Source: Cenococcum geophilum 1.58
Lineage: Eukaryota; Ascomycota; Dothideomycetes; Gloniales; Gloniaceae
Assembly (NCBI GenBank): GCA_001692895.1
Contig: KV748219.1
Span: 744,001-808,000, forward strand
Direction: 5' to 3'
DNA: 64,000 bases
Part shown: positions 46,222 to 58,055 of the stretch, one piece after another
Numbering within the stretch: position 1 is the stretch's first letter
How the letters are laid out: each line of letters starts with the position of its first letter
Position numbers and translations under genes: made by a program
Notes under the pieces: model-generated
What the model saw: only the letters and a program-made list of their open reading frames with translations
What the model was told of the DNA's origin: nothing
Database searches by the model: none

Positions 46222-46870
46222 TTAAACATTCTTAGCCAGCGCCCACTCTGCTATAAACTTCGCATGCACAACCGTGGAATCAAACACTCTAACCCCTGGA
46301 TTACCATTTCATTGTCGTCCTTCTCCTCGTTCGCCAGCAACGGTGCTAAATCCGTACAAGCAAGCACACATGCTCCTACCCCCTTCCGCCCTAGCCCATC
46401 CAGGACCTTCAGTAATTTCCTTCGCGACTCTTGGCTTACGATTCCCTTTCCCGGTTCCTCAAAAATAATATAGTTGACCCACTCCGTTTCCTCTGGTTCC
46501 CGCACAAGAACATCTGGCTCGAAGCGCTCTTCTAGCGGCTTGAGATAAATGTCACTTTCTATCAGCACTTTTATGGCCAGGAGTGCAACTTTACGAATCC
46601 CGGTGACCTTAAGCTTAGAGCCAATAGCATCCATAGCATGCAATACCGGCACATTGATCGCGGTAGCAACGTCGTTCGACACTTCGCGGCGTCTATGAGT
46701 AGCATTACTGCTGCTTGCTAATCATTGGCAGGAATCGGGCGCGAAAGGAGTGGAGTAGCAGAGGCGCAGAATGGGAACCGCCAAGCCTGGCGCGAGCAAT
46801 GTCATTGATAGCTGTGTAGTAGTGTTGTCCTAGGATAAGCCATGCCACCTGAGAGGCCAAAGGTTCCTAC
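46222..46870 (-). pseudogene. Asp/Glu racemase family gene, decayed
   Basis: Family pieces appear in order on the minus strand but in different frames: F-G-L-S-G-G-M near 46855, Y-T-A-I-N-D-I-A-R near 46800, a V-P-V-L-H-A-M-D and G-I-R-K-V-A-L-L block (46550-46660), L-A-C-T-D-L with the second catalytic Cys near 46350, and F-D-S-T-V-V-H-A-K near 46260. There is a frameshift near 46815. About 50 residues, including the first Cys region (T-N-T-M-H), are missing before 46680. A third break falls in a GGGG run near 46285, where five G would restore the frame. No intron arrangement joins all parts. In life the enzyme would interconvert D/L-aspartate or a related acid. Confidence 0.75.
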
Positions 46871-47361
46871 CTCGCCAGGCTACTATTTGCAGAATTGACT
46901 GGTGATATAAAGGGCCTCAACTCTGGCTTGACGTGAAAGCGAGGAGAGTTGGTGGCCTGTAAATGAGGGATGGAGATGGATGCTATTTGGGACAGCAGTT
47001 AGTACAATACAAAGTAGAGAATTCAGGTTTTCTAGTATCTAGGGAAACAGATTTAGCGGTTGTATTTAGGGCTGATACTTGGGTTGTACCTCGTGCTGAC
47101 TCGCCCCGGGGAGTTTAGCCCCCCGCAATAAATGTGCTATGGGAGCACTCATATTTTCATGAAGAATATTGATCAGTTGGTAACACTGGAGTTTTTGATA
47201 ATTGTTTTAGAGGTTAATTCCTGAGGCAAGGCTTGGAGTATTTGATAGCCCCTCGGCCAAGCTGGCGGTGAGTCAAGAAATTTCGNCATGACTCCGAAGC
47301 TCCCCCACCAAAAACAACAGTAGCTTCAAGCCCCGCTGCCAGTCCTTAAAATTCTTCCACA
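46871..47361. promoter_or_regulatory. Upstream region of the isoleucyl-tRNA synthetase gene
   Basis: 491 bp without a supported gene. One ambiguous base N occurs at 47286, 76 bp before the start codon. No TATA box is evident near the start, which is common for fungal housekeeping genes. Confidence 0.4.
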
Positions 47362-50300
47362 ATGTCTGTCAACTTCCCCAAGGAAGAGGAGCGCATACTT
47401 GAGCACTGGAAAGAAATTAACGCTTTCCTGCGCCAGGTCGAGCTCTCCAAGGGGAAGAAACCGTATACCTTCTACGATGGACCTCCCTTCGCGACTGGTC
47501 TACCCCACTATGGACACCTTCTCGCGTCCACCATAAAAGATATTATACCTCGATACTGGTCTATGAAGGGTCGATACGTCGAACGGCGGTTTGGTTGGGA
47601 CACACATGGCGTACCCATCGAGCACGAAATCGACAAGAAGCTCAGCATATCGGGCAGAGATGCTGTGCTGCAGATGGGGATTGAAAAGTACAATGCGGAA
47701 TGCAAAGCTATTGTCATGAGATATGCGAGTGAATGGAGGCAGACAATTGATCGATTGGGAAGATGGATAGATTTTGACAATGATTACAAGGTAGGTGACT
47801 CACTTGCCGGCTCATCCAGAGTCACTGTTGATAATTATTATAGACCATGGACACCTCATACATGGAATCAGAGTGGTGGGTGTTCAAGCAGCTGTGGGAA
47901 AAAAACGCAGTCTACAGGGGATTCAAAGTCATGCCCTTTTCTACTGCCCTGAATACACCGCTCAGCAACTTCGAGGCACAGCAAAATTACAAAGATGTCC
48001 AAGACCCAGCCGTCATCGTCTCATTTCCTCTCCTCAATGACCCTCAGACCTCCCTTCTTGCATGGACAACAACACCGTGGACTCTTCCTTCCCATACTGG
48101 CCTTGCCGCTCACCCGGATTTCGAGTACATCAAAATAGCCGACCAGGCCTCCGGAAAAAATTACGTTCTACTAGAAGCCTTGTTAAAAACATTGTACAAA
48201 GATCCTAAGAAGGCAAAGTTCAAGATATTGGAAAAGTTCAGGGGCAAGGATATGCTTGGTTGGCAGTACGAACCCTTATTCGATTACTTTTACGAAGAGT
48301 TCAAGGATGTCGGATTCCGGGTGCTGAACGCAACATATGTCACCTCAGATAGTGGTGTGGGCCTTGTGCATCAAGCTCCTGCTTTCGGTGAAGAGGATTA
48401 CAAAGTCGCTCTTGATGCTGGAGTCATTAGCGAAAGGCGACCGCCTCCCAACCCTGTGGACGAATCGGGATGCTTTACCTCTGAGGTCAGAGATTTCGCA
48501 GGGCAGCATGTCAAAAAGGCCGACAAAGAGATTATCAAGTATCTTAAGGGTACGGGCCGATAGATCGTCATGTCAAAAAGGCCGACAAAGAGATTATCAA
48601 GTATCTTAAGGGTACGGGCCGATTGATCGTCGACAGCCAGATATTTCACAGTTATCCATACTGCTGGCGGTCAGACACTCCACTGATCTATCGTGCGGTG
48701 CCCTCTTGGTTCGTTAAAATTCCAGAAATTATCCCGAAAATGCTTGAGAATATTGAAGGCTCGCATTGGGTACCATCGTTTGTCAAAGAGAAGCGTTTTG
48801 CGAATTGGATCGCGAATTCTAGAGACTGGGCCGTATCCCGGAACAGATACTGGGGCACACCGCTCCCGATTTGGGTTAGCCAGGACCTTAAGGAGGCTGT
48901 ATGTGTAGGCAGTATACAGGAACTGAAAGAATTGAGTGGGTATGAAGGAGAGTTGGATGATATCCACAGAGACAAGGTCGACAAGATTACCATTCCGAGT
49001 AAGCAGGGCAAGGGCGAGCTTCGCCGTGTCGACGAGGTGTTCGACTGCTGGTTTGAGTCTGGAAGCATGCCATACGCCTCTGGCCATTATCCATTTGAAA
49101 ACCAAGACCACTTCAAAGCATCTTTCCCGGGTGACTTCATTGCTGAAGGACTAGATCAAACTAGAGGTTGGTTCTATACTTTGACAGTACTAGGGACACA
49201 CCTCTTCGGCTGCCTACCTTTCAAAAACTGCGTCGTCAACGGTATCGTGCTCGCTGAAGACGGCAAGAAGATGTCTAAGCGCCTGAAAAACTACCCTGAC
49301 CCGGTCCTGATCATGAACAGTTATGGGTCTGACGCTCTCCGCCTTTACCTCATCAATTCTCCGGTTGTCCGTGCCGAGCCCTTACGTTTCAAGGAGGCTG
49401 GTGTCAAAGAAATTGTTTCGAAAGTTCTCCTCCCACTGTGGAACAGCTACCAGTTTTTCGACCAACAGGTGGCTTTGCTCAAAAAGGTCGCTGACATCCA
49501 CTTTGTCTTTGATCCCGAGGCAGAAAAGACAAATATAAACGTCATGGACCGCTGGATCTTAGCATCGTGCCAGTCTCTTCTTAAATTTGTCAATGAGGAG
49601 ATGGCAGGCTACAGACTCTACACTGTCGTTCCTCGTCTGTTGGGCCTTATAGATAACACTACAAACTGGTACATCCGCTTCAATCGCCGCCGCTTAAAAG
49701 GCGAGTACGGTGTTGAGGACACCATGCACGCACTTAACACCCTTTTCGAGGTCCTATACACGCTCTGCAGGGGTCTGGCGCCCTTCACACCTTTCATCAC
49801 TGATAATATCTACCTCCGCCTCCTTCCGCATATCCCGGAAGGCCTACGCGGCGAGGATGACCGTTCAGTTCACTTTTTACCTTTCCCAGAAGTTCGCTCG
49901 GAGCTATTTGACGAGGTGATCGAGAGGCAGGTTAGTCGGATGCAGGCCGTTATTGATCTCTGCCGCATCTGCAGAGACAGACGCACCATTGGATTGAAGA
50001 CACCACTAAAAACACTCGTTGTTATCCATCCGGACCAGCAGTACCTTGGCGATATCAAGAGCCTCGAAACTTATATATGCGAAGAGTTGAATGTACGGGA
50101 TTTGGTGTTGAGTAGGGACGAAGATAAATATAACGTGCAGTACTCTGTGAGCGCGGACTTTGCGGTTCTAGGGAAGAAACTTAAAAAGGATGCTGTCAAG
50201 GTCAAGAAGGCGCTACCAGGCTTAAGTAGCCAGGAGGTAAAAGATTTCCTAACAAAGGGAGAGATGACTGTGGATGGCATTCGGGTTGAAAAAGAAGATC

Positions 50301-50716
50301 TCATTGTAAAGAGGGGCCTACGGGAGGATGAGACCAGCAAAAATAAGGAGTTCAACACAGATGACGATGTCTTGATTGTTCTAGATGTCGCAAGTTACCC
50401 CGAACTTGTGCAAGAAGGCCTGGCAAGAGAAATCGTCCGTCGCGTCCAGGACCTGAGGAAGAAGGCGGGACTACTTCCAACAGATGACGTAGGCATGGAG
50501 TACCGAGTTCTCAGTGATCCAGATACTGTTGGTATTGAGAGCGTTTTCGAAACTCAGGGGAAAGTGTTTGAGAAGGCATTGAGGAGGAATGTTGATAAGC
50601 ACGTTGTTACAGAGGTGGAGGGTAAAATTCCGGAGGGAAATGGCGAGGAGGTCATCGCACAAGAGGAACAGGAGATCCACCGGGCAACCTTCTTGTTGAG
50701 GTTGGTAAAAATATAG
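47362..50716 (+). CDS. ILS1: Cytosolic isoleucyl-tRNA synthetase, interrupted by a 62-bp tandem duplication
   Basis: Exon 1 is 47362-47790, intron 47791-47843, and the rest runs to 50716. The protein charges tRNA-Ile with isoleucine. The class I signature P-H-Y-G-H is near residue 49 and K-M-S-K-R near 49270. The editing domain and a C-terminal anticodon-binding part are present. The frame meets TAG at 48561, at the end of the first copy of a 62-bp tandem duplication (48507-48630). The rest of the protein then continues in another frame. Removing one copy gives 1079 residues, the normal size for the cytosolic enzyme, with no other defect. So this is either an assembly error, a recent lesion in an essential gene, or a duplicated segment removed by splicing. 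No good splice sites give an exact restoration. Confidence 0.9.
48507..48630 (+). repeat. 62-bp tandem duplication inside ILS1
   Basis: Unit 1 is 48507-48568 and unit 2 is 48569-48630. They differ at one position: CGATAG in unit 1 and CGATTG in unit 2. 62 is not a multiple of three, so the second unit is in a shifted frame relative to the first. Confidence 0.97.
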
Positions 50717-51085
50717 AGCTGTTTTGCTTGGATTAGACGATGAGATGCTGGAATGAAGTTATGCATAGCTAGAACACAGTAAAGATAGATGATATCTGCG
50801 CATTTCGCCCTGGAATGGCGAGCGCGTTCAGCAGCATGAGATGCATAACTATATAGGATTTGTTACGTCTAGTCTAACCTTTGGCGGCAGAATACTTTCT
50901 CGGATACCGTATCCCCATCGATATATCGAGTTTCCTAGCGCCTTCTTGCCTCGCAATTTGCCAGAGCTCCCGCGATATCCGTGGAAATACACAGGTATGC
51001 TTCGTGAGACCCAGTCATGTACTACTGAGTTCTCATATGAGAATGCAACAAATCCGTGTCGTGATTTGTTTTGAAAGAAGCTGAA
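50717..51085. other. Convergent intergenic region
   Basis: 369 bp between the 3' ends of ILS1 and the NDUFAF8-like gene. Short open frames on both strands show no family resemblance. Confidence 0.45.
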
Positions 51086-51371
51086 TCACGGCCGCTTATA
51101 GGCAGCCTGCAGTTCAATGATTAAGACTCATGCCTTGATGAGACATAAACAAACAAGACTCACAAGATAGCAATTCTTCAACTTCAGAAATTCAGGAAGA
51201 CACTTGTCTTTGTATACATTGTTATAGTCGGCGACGATGCATTTACCGTAGAGAGCGCCCTAAAATATTAGAGACGAGCATTTGAGAGATGTCAGCCAAT
51301 AGACTCACCTCTTTAGAGCACTTGGCCACAGCGGATGCAAACTTCTCAATGGGTCGGGATTTATTAGGCAT
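51086..51371 (-). CDS. NDUFAF8-like mitochondrial complex I assembly factor, 3 exons
   Basis: Exons: 51309-51371, 51164-51259, 51086-51106, with introns 51260-51308 and 51107-51163, both starting GTGAGT and ending AG. The 59-residue product keeps the twin Cys pattern of the NDUFAF8 (C17orf89) family: A-K-C-S-K-E, A/L-Y-G-K-C, K-D-K-C-L-P-E-F, L-K-N-C-Y-L-A-A. In other organisms this protein works with NDUFAF5 in complex I assembly. The chosen ATG has a CCACCATGC context. The frame is open upstream to an ATG at 51437, which would add 22 hydrophobic residues not typical of the family. It is missed by simple ORF calling because the largest exon has only 32 codons. Confidence 0.8.
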
Positions 51372-51694
51372 GGTGGATGCTATTGAGAGGCTCAGATAGA
51401 CGGTTGGTAAGTGGAGCGCACAGGCCAAGAGCGCCATCTTGAGAAAACAACAAAGCGCCCGTGCACACGTCTCTCAATCCTGTCTTCACGCGTTCCTTAG
51501 ACACAACGTCCCCAATTCTTTATCGCCTTCTTCTTCCTTTCTTGCTGTTGTTGTTGCTCTTCCTCTTCTGATGCCAATGATTAATCGCCTACCGCTTCTC
51601 TACTCAAACATCACCGGCTATTCCATGATCTCCTCCTGTTCGTTAACGCCGCTCTTATGCCTTTGGGGAAGCGCGTCAGACCGAGTCCCTTCGA
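51372..51694. promoter_or_regulatory. Divergent promoter between NDUFAF8-like gene and SFI1-like gene
   Basis: 323 bp between divergent start codons, with a TTCTTCCTTTC-type pyrimidine tract near 51525, common upstream of fungal genes. A plus-strand open frame at 51439-51717 overlaps the SFI1 start and is not supported. Confidence 0.4.
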
Positions 51695-54600
51695 ATGCCC
51701 ACTTCCACCACCGATGAGCTGCCTCCCCTTTCCAATTATGGTATTTTCAAACCTCTAGCGCGCTACCATTTGCTCACACCCTAGTACTAAACAATTGCAG
51801 ATGTCGAAATCCTCTACTCAATCGTCACAACCGCGCAAACCCTCCCGGGCCCGCCCTTCCGCGCCCTCTTCACTGCCTACGACACTGTCCTTGCGCAAAA
51901 TGGTATCGAACCAGATCATGACCAACTCTACTTCCGCTTCTTGTTCCGTATGCAAGAGGGTCGCACCAGGGACGATAGTCTGTATGCGCGCTTCGAGGGA
52001 CTGTTGGGACGGATGGGAATTCAAGTTGAGGTTGACAAGGACGGGGAGGGAGTTGAGGACATTACAAGGAACCTCGAACACCTCGGGCTCAATGGACATG
52101 GGACAAATGTCCAGGAAAAGAAGGGGTCGTCGCGACGCGCATCTTTTAATTCAATGTATGACGCAGCCACAGACACGGCGCTCGCGCGAAGACGGCTGTC
52201 GAGTCAGAGCACAAAGGAAGAGCGACCATCAAGTCGGGCGACGGATCTGGGGGTATCGAGACGCACTAGATCGCATTCCCGCTCGAGACTACTGTCACAT
52301 CTCCCCATTAGGGGCAGGCTGAACCAGAGAACATTTTCCGACAACTTACACAATCGACCGAAGCGTAGCGGATCTATTTCAAGTCAGGACAGTCTAAGGA
52401 TTACAAGAAATAACGAGACGGGTCATCAATACGAAGATTGTTCGGCGGATCAGTTAGAAGATCAGAGCCTTGACTTTGGTCAGGAGCTCACCCAAGATCA
52501 TGGCGCCCAATACGGAGTAGGGGAGCACTATATTCCACCAGAGATGCTCTACCAACCTTCTGAAACGCAAATGATATCTGACGCAGAGACCTTCCAATAC
52601 CATCGCTCACTCCCCACAGCGCGGACGTTGCTGCACTCCTGGCATGAGAGAGCGTTGGAACTTCAAGACAAGCATAAGCGCATGAATTCTGCCGCAGATT
52701 CCTATGATCGCGACACCCTCTTACGACAATCGTTTGGTCTCTGGCAAACCGCGCTTCACCTAAAGCGCCAAACCGCTGAGACCGAACGGTTCTTCGAGCA
52801 TCTTGAGCGCCGTGCCGGCAAAGCCCGTGACTTATTCTTACTTACAAAAGCATTCACACACTGGGCGCAATGTGCTTCAGACGAGGTGCAAAGGACCTCC
52901 GTTGCGCGGAGGCATATCCTGAGGACCAAATATTTCAATTCTTGGCGCGAAATAACTGCGGTCAATGAGCTTAAAGTACGACGACAGGGGCTACGGAAGT
53001 TCTTAGGCATTTGGCGTCAGCGCACAGCCATATTGCATGATGCGAATGCCAAAGCCATTTCTATGCATCATGAGAGTCTAGTGTGTCGAATTTACTGGCG
53101 ATGGTTCTGGGCCTTCTGTGATCGGAGAGCACCGTTATGGAATGTCGGGAGAATTAGAATAGTCTATTTTACGAAATGGGCAGACATCATAAGGCAGTTA
53201 AAAGAGAGGGAGCATTGGGTGGAAAAAATGAGAGCCCACGATGTCCAGAGAAAGAATTTAGTTGCCTGGAACCACCGTATGCATGTTGTCCAGAGCCTCG
53301 TATCTCATGGAGAGTCTTTCAGAAGAACCGCTCTCCTCTCCTCAGCTTTCAACAGAATCAGGGTAGAGGCAAAGCTCGCTCCTTTAGCTGTCAAAGTCAC
53401 TCAAGCTGTTAACCAGAGAGTCATCAGTTTTGCGTTCAAAACATGGCGTCTTCGAGCTCAAGACTCTCGCCTAGCCTCTACTGTGGATAGATTGCGAATC
53501 ATCCATAATACCTGGACCTCGTGGAACGATCGACTTCGCTGTCAAGCATTGACTTTGCAGATAAATGACCGAGTTACCTTACAAGCACTCTACAAATGGG
53601 TCTTGGCCTCGCGCGCCTCCCTTTTTATCAGAGTCCACAATGCGCAACATAAACAGAAATTCCTTCTTACTTGGGCAAGGAAGACACGGGAACAGCGCGC
53701 AACGCTTCAAGACATGGAACAAAGCTTTACTGAAACGCGCCGAATTAAAAACTTTAGGTCCTGCCTGGGGAGATGGCGGGACGCAACACACGTCTGTCAA
53801 GACCGTGCTCGCTTGGCATTGTCTCTCTACGAACCCAAACTCGTTCAACACACATTTCATTCCCTTCTGGAACGCCGTGACCACTTCGCGCAACTCCATC
53901 ACTGGGCCGAAGACGCTAGATTCTACGTCCTAACCACGCATGCCATAAAACGCTGGAGTGATGCTACCCAACTCGCACGCCGCCTCCACCGCCGCGAAGC
54001 GTATGCGCAAGTCCGCCGGAAAACTAAGATGGGCCTTGTTAGGCGTGTTTTAGGGCTGTGGAGAGATAAAACTGCCCAGCTTCTAGTGAAGGAGAGACAG
54101 GCTACCGAAGTCACCGAGAACCGCCTCCTCCGTACTGGCACAAGCCTTTTTGTCATCTGGCGTGACCGCTATGCATCGCTCCTCCACCAAGAGAAGCAAG
54201 CTGACAATCTTCGCCGTACCGAGCTGCTCCAACGCTTCTTTGCCGCTTGGTCGCAGCGATGGCGATCCATTACCGAACTCAACGAACAGGCTGCAGCACT
54301 AAGAGAAGAGAGCGTTGTTGTAGCTGCAAGTTCTTGCTTCAAGAAACTTGAATGGCGTATCTTTCAGATCCAGCGGGGTGATCAGAACGCGCTTGCGCTA
54401 AGAGACAGGAACTGGGACAAGCATGTGCGAGCGATGATTAGATTCTGGGCTGAGCAAGCGATAGAGCGGGGAGCGCAACGCGTTGTGTCGCCTTCGCCGA
54501 CGCCAGGTAGGGAGGTTGGCGGAGAACGAAGAGTAGGGGATGGTGACCCGAATGCCGGCTATTTAGCCCATGAAACAGGTGATGAGACGACTGCTCGAGC

Positions 54601-55081
54601 TGAAAATTGGACTGCATTGGATGAGAGCGCGTTCGAAGTTGGAGACTTAGATCTCAACTTGAGCTTTTCTCCAGATGCCGCATCTCGCCCCGCAGACGCT
54701 TCGCATCCGCCGTTTCTGACTTCCACCCCACTCCCTGGATATCTCCGCACGCCGTCGAAACGTAGCACAGCCCGTGCCAAAGCCAAGGAAAGACTACTAG
54801 GTACAATCGGCCCAAATATCAACACTGGCAGCAATATGCAGTCAAGCCGGAGGCCCCATGGCGCAGCGTCGGCGCCTATAGTTTCGTTCGCTGATGCGCC
54901 AACTTCAATGACTGTAATTACACCTTTTGAAAGGAAGTTAAGAGCGCAGGGATATGGAGGACGTAGCCAAGTAGGAACTGCTAGCTCAAGTGCGAGCAAA
55001 CGGATTGGGCGACGTACGGACCGTGGAGTCCTTAGATTTGAGGACATCGCTGAAGATAGTGATGGGTCTAGAGACAGGTGA
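51695..55081 (+). CDS. SFI1: Sfi1-type centrin-binding spindle pole body protein
   Basis: Exons 51695-51740 and 51801-55081; the intron has a GTACTAAAC branch site and ends TTGCAG. 1108 residues. The N-terminal conserved part (L-P-P-L-S-N-Y-D then I-L-Y-S-I-V, F-R-A-L-F-T-A-Y, Y-F-R-F-L) is typical of filamentous fungal Sfi1. From about residue 290 to 880 there are about nineteen repeats spaced roughly 30-36 residues with a central Trp, such as L-H-S-W-H, F-G-L-W-Q, F-T-H-W-A, F-N-S-W-R and L-G-L-W-R. These form the long helix that binds centrin/Cdc31 in half-bridge duplication. The tail is Ser/Thr-rich. The first exon encodes only 15 residues; it is accepted because it supplies the start of the conserved N-terminal segment. 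Confidence 0.88.
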
Positions 55082-55315
55082 CCCGGCGCTTGTTGTAACC
55101 AGTACTGAAAGTGAGCGCGGCGCTTCGGGTTGGGTGTTTTGGGTGCCTATTCGATACGCTATCACGTCCTTTTACTTTCTGTATCTTGGGTGTCCTGAGA
55201 TCGATATTCTTTTGGGAGCATGGAGGTCTTTTGGATATGTACGCATACCGCCTGGATTTTCGAGATACCCAAAAGTTGAATAGATTATTGAGATTCAACT
55301 TGCCTTATATTTAAC

Positions 55316-55680
55316 CTGGTTAACCGTGAAATTTAACTTTATTTTCGCTCCTTATCATGATATAGTTCAGGGTTAGGCAGCGGCACGGCAAGCGCTTTTT
55401 ATAACCTTGAGCAGCTTGAAAGGAAGCATTACGCAGCAATTATTGAATACGATATTCCTTATCCGTACTCCTAGATCGAGCCAGACGATCACATCCTTGC
55501 TTCGGACATTCCAATTAAATCCATTAATATTAAGGTTAACAATTCTCAGAGCTAACTTAATTAGGTCTAGGTTGTAGCTATATACACTAAAATAGCGTTA
55601 ATATACTATTAAGTTTAATGGCTAAAGGTTCTTAAGGTCCCTATTGTATTTAATAAAGAAAATAAAACTATCTAGTACGT
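55316..55680. other. Small AT-rich insert with a coding-like relic
   Basis: An islet of RIP-like composition lies between two genes. On the plus strand near 55370-55545 a frame reads A-F-Y-N-L-E-Q-L-E-R-K-H-Y-A-A-I-I-E-Y, one TAG, then D-D-H-I-L-A-S-D-I-P-I-K-S. It looks like a fragment of a protein from an element or lost gene. I cannot name the family. Confidence 0.4.
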
Positions 55681-57380
55681 TTATTGCGGCCTTAAAGCCC
55701 CGTCCTTCCATATCGCCCACCGACTATGAATATGCTGCCTTACACTCTTACCCCAGAATGCAACCGGCACAATAATACCCCCTAGCACCACTTGCAGTGC
55801 CGTAAGCTGCACCCCAACTCCCAGATATCCCCGCGCCCTTATCCAAGGCATCAATACAAAGCTCATCCCGAAACTCGTGGCGTAGCTTCCGCCGCCCACG
55901 ACGACTAGCGCTGCCGCAGCCCAACGTGGAAACGCCTCCGTCACCCAGAGCGTGTTCGCGATTGCCAGCGCCGTGAAACTGAAGGCATTAAGCCCGTATG
56001 CAATGTAAAATGTCGAGAAATGCCACTTGAACTTCACCGCCAGTCCGTATAGCAGTGTGCTAAGCCCGCCAGTCAGCACTGGCAGAACATAACCGACGAG
56101 ATAGTGTTCGGCCTCGCGGACACCGCGGTTACGGTGCGAGAATGACCTGCAGAGCGATGCGACCATGCGGCCAGCTGCGGGCCAGGCGAGGAGGGCTCCG
56201 ACACCGGCGCTCACGTTGACAAGAACGATTAGGTTGGAAGAAAGCTGGTAGGGGGTCTTGCTGAGAATCAGCTCGTAGGTCGTACCGATGAACATCATCC
56301 CGGAGAAGTTGACGCCGGTCAGTAGCAGCACCCAGAAGATGAGTGGGTTGAGGAAACACATCAAGATCTGCGGATAGGAGCGGGCCATGGCGATCCAGCA
56401 TCCGGCGTTCGAGCGTGGGATGCGGAACCAGTCAGCGAAGGTGCGGAGTGCGGATTGCGACGGTGTGTTTGGCAAGGCCTTGTTGCGATGCTGGTCGTCG
56501 ACGTCGCTGTAGATGGTGATTTTTTCCGTGGCGCTTTGCAGGATGATACGTCCATCAAAGGCGACAGCGGGCCGCTTGAAATGAGTCTCGGGGGAGAGGA
56601 AGGCCATAATGCAGGAAATTCCGGCAGGTATACACCAGTATAGGTAGAAACTCCGCCATTTGGTTCCTTGGTTGGTCATGAAGGGAACGAAGGATAGAAA
56701 AGATGCGCCGCAGAAGCCCACAATCGACCACACCATGGCAATTGCGCTTGGGCGTTGGTGTATAAACGTTAAGTCAATAACCATAAGCAAGGCCTATTTC
56801 TGTTAGTATATCACCGTATGGATATTCAGGGATACCAACATACTGTACTTAAAGAGAAGCCTTCTGTCAAACCAAGAACGCATACTGACGCCAAAAGCTC
56901 GTAGTAACTTCTAGCGAACCCGGCAGCAAGACTAGAAAGGAACATCAGAGTGGCAGCAATGACGAAGACAGGCCTTCTTCCAAGGGCCAACGATAGTGGA
57001 ATCCAGATGAAAGCACCAAGACCCATAAAAAGAGTAGGAGCTGAGACTAAAGTGTCTATAGCAAAGGGCTTACTATTCTAGGAGGAATATCAGCAAAGTT
57101 ATTAGATAACGCAGGAGAAAAGCATTCTTACTTCAACGGAAAATTCTGCGCTAAGTCCATTCATCATCAGGCTCGCTCCCTGGGGCAGGGCGAGTCCAAC
57201 GAACGAGAAAACTCCAATTGCCAATAGAGCCAGGACTCGCTTTTTGGAGCTCCAGTTCAGTGGATCGCAAGGGCTCTCTGACGGGATGGGAAGATTAAGA
57301 ATTTGGCCATCCGAAGTAATGAGATAGACACTGCCAGAGAGATCGAAAGAGTCGCGTATTGGTTTGTCTATGGGAGGCAT
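55681..57380 (-). CDS. MFS transporter (DHA1-like), 3 exons
   Basis: Exons: 57132-57380, 56844-57077, 55681-56793; introns of 50 and 54 bp. 531 residues. The N-terminal cytosolic part includes a D-P-L-N-W-S segment, the mark of fungal DHA1/Hol1-like carriers, before the first membrane helix. The L-G-R-R-P segment between helices 2 and 3 is the MFS loop motif. Roughly twelve hydrophobic segments are seen in two halves, separated by a long central loop (P-E-T-H-F then a K-A-L-P-N-T-P stretch). Likely a proton-coupled plasma-membrane exporter or importer of small organic compounds; the substrate is not predictable. The minus-strand stop at 55681 directly abuts the AT-rich insert. Confidence 0.87.
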
Positions 57381-57840
57381 TGTATCTTGATACTTTGACC
57401 TACTTTTAGTTGATGGCGCTGAGAATATAATATCAAGATTGACCTAACAACTTGTCTTCATTATAAACCTGCGTGTACTATTTTTCAGTGGAGGAGATAC
57501 TTGAAACACAAAATCCCTGCGCGGTTTTTGTTACCCATGACCTAGGACGTACAGATTTCTCGGGATGTGAAAGCTGCGTTGAGGTACAGGAGCTTCTTCG
57601 GCGGTAACCTGTTTCACTAGCCAGAACTGTATTAGGGATTCACGTCTTGAAAGCCTGAGCAGCAGCATTTTTCTAAATCAGCGCTACATGAGCTCGCGGA
57701 TTATGCCGAAAAGTTTCGTCTATAGCAAGCTGGCTTTAGAATGCGCTCCAAGTCGGCGTATGGGACAAGCACGGGTCCTTAAAACGTTTCAGAGCGCGAG
57801 GCAATCTTGAGAGCCAATTGCGATGACAAATCTGCGCTGT
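57381..57840. other. Intergenic, no gene
   Basis: 460 bp upstream of the transporter with no supported ORF. It holds the transporter promoter and borders repeat copy B. Confidence 0.4.
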
Positions 57841-58055
57841 ACTAATTTCGGCTATCACCCCCCAAAACGCAAATACAACGCTGTCCCTGCAGAGAGGTCG
57901 ATGAAATTTGGTAATATCGTACGGGTGGGAACCTTACGATATTTGACAAAGATCACGACGCTGCGGAGGAAGGCCGATCGCAAACAAAGGCGTTCGCCAC
58001 GATTGCCATGTACAGCTGGTGGCAATCAGGCGAAGTTGAATGTGTACAATTCGAA
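57841..58055 (-). repeat. Dispersed repeat family, copy B (inverted)
   Basis: The reverse complement aligns with copy A at 17205-17430 almost throughout, including CGTAAGGTTCCCACCCG, CCAAATTTCATCG and TATTTGCGTTTTGG. The core arms AATATCGTA/TACGATATT are perfect here. The 111-codon open frame 57823-58158 overlaps the repeat and is not a gene. Confidence 0.8.

Noticed and set aside
48550..48590. Intron that would repair the ILS1 duplication
   Set aside because: It is only 41 nt, with a poor donor, a poor acceptor context and no branch site. It is kept as a hypothesis in the findings but not annotated.
51439..51717. 92-codon ORF upstream of SFI1
   Set aside because: It overlaps the SFI1 start in another frame and lies in a divergent promoter; there is no family resemblance.
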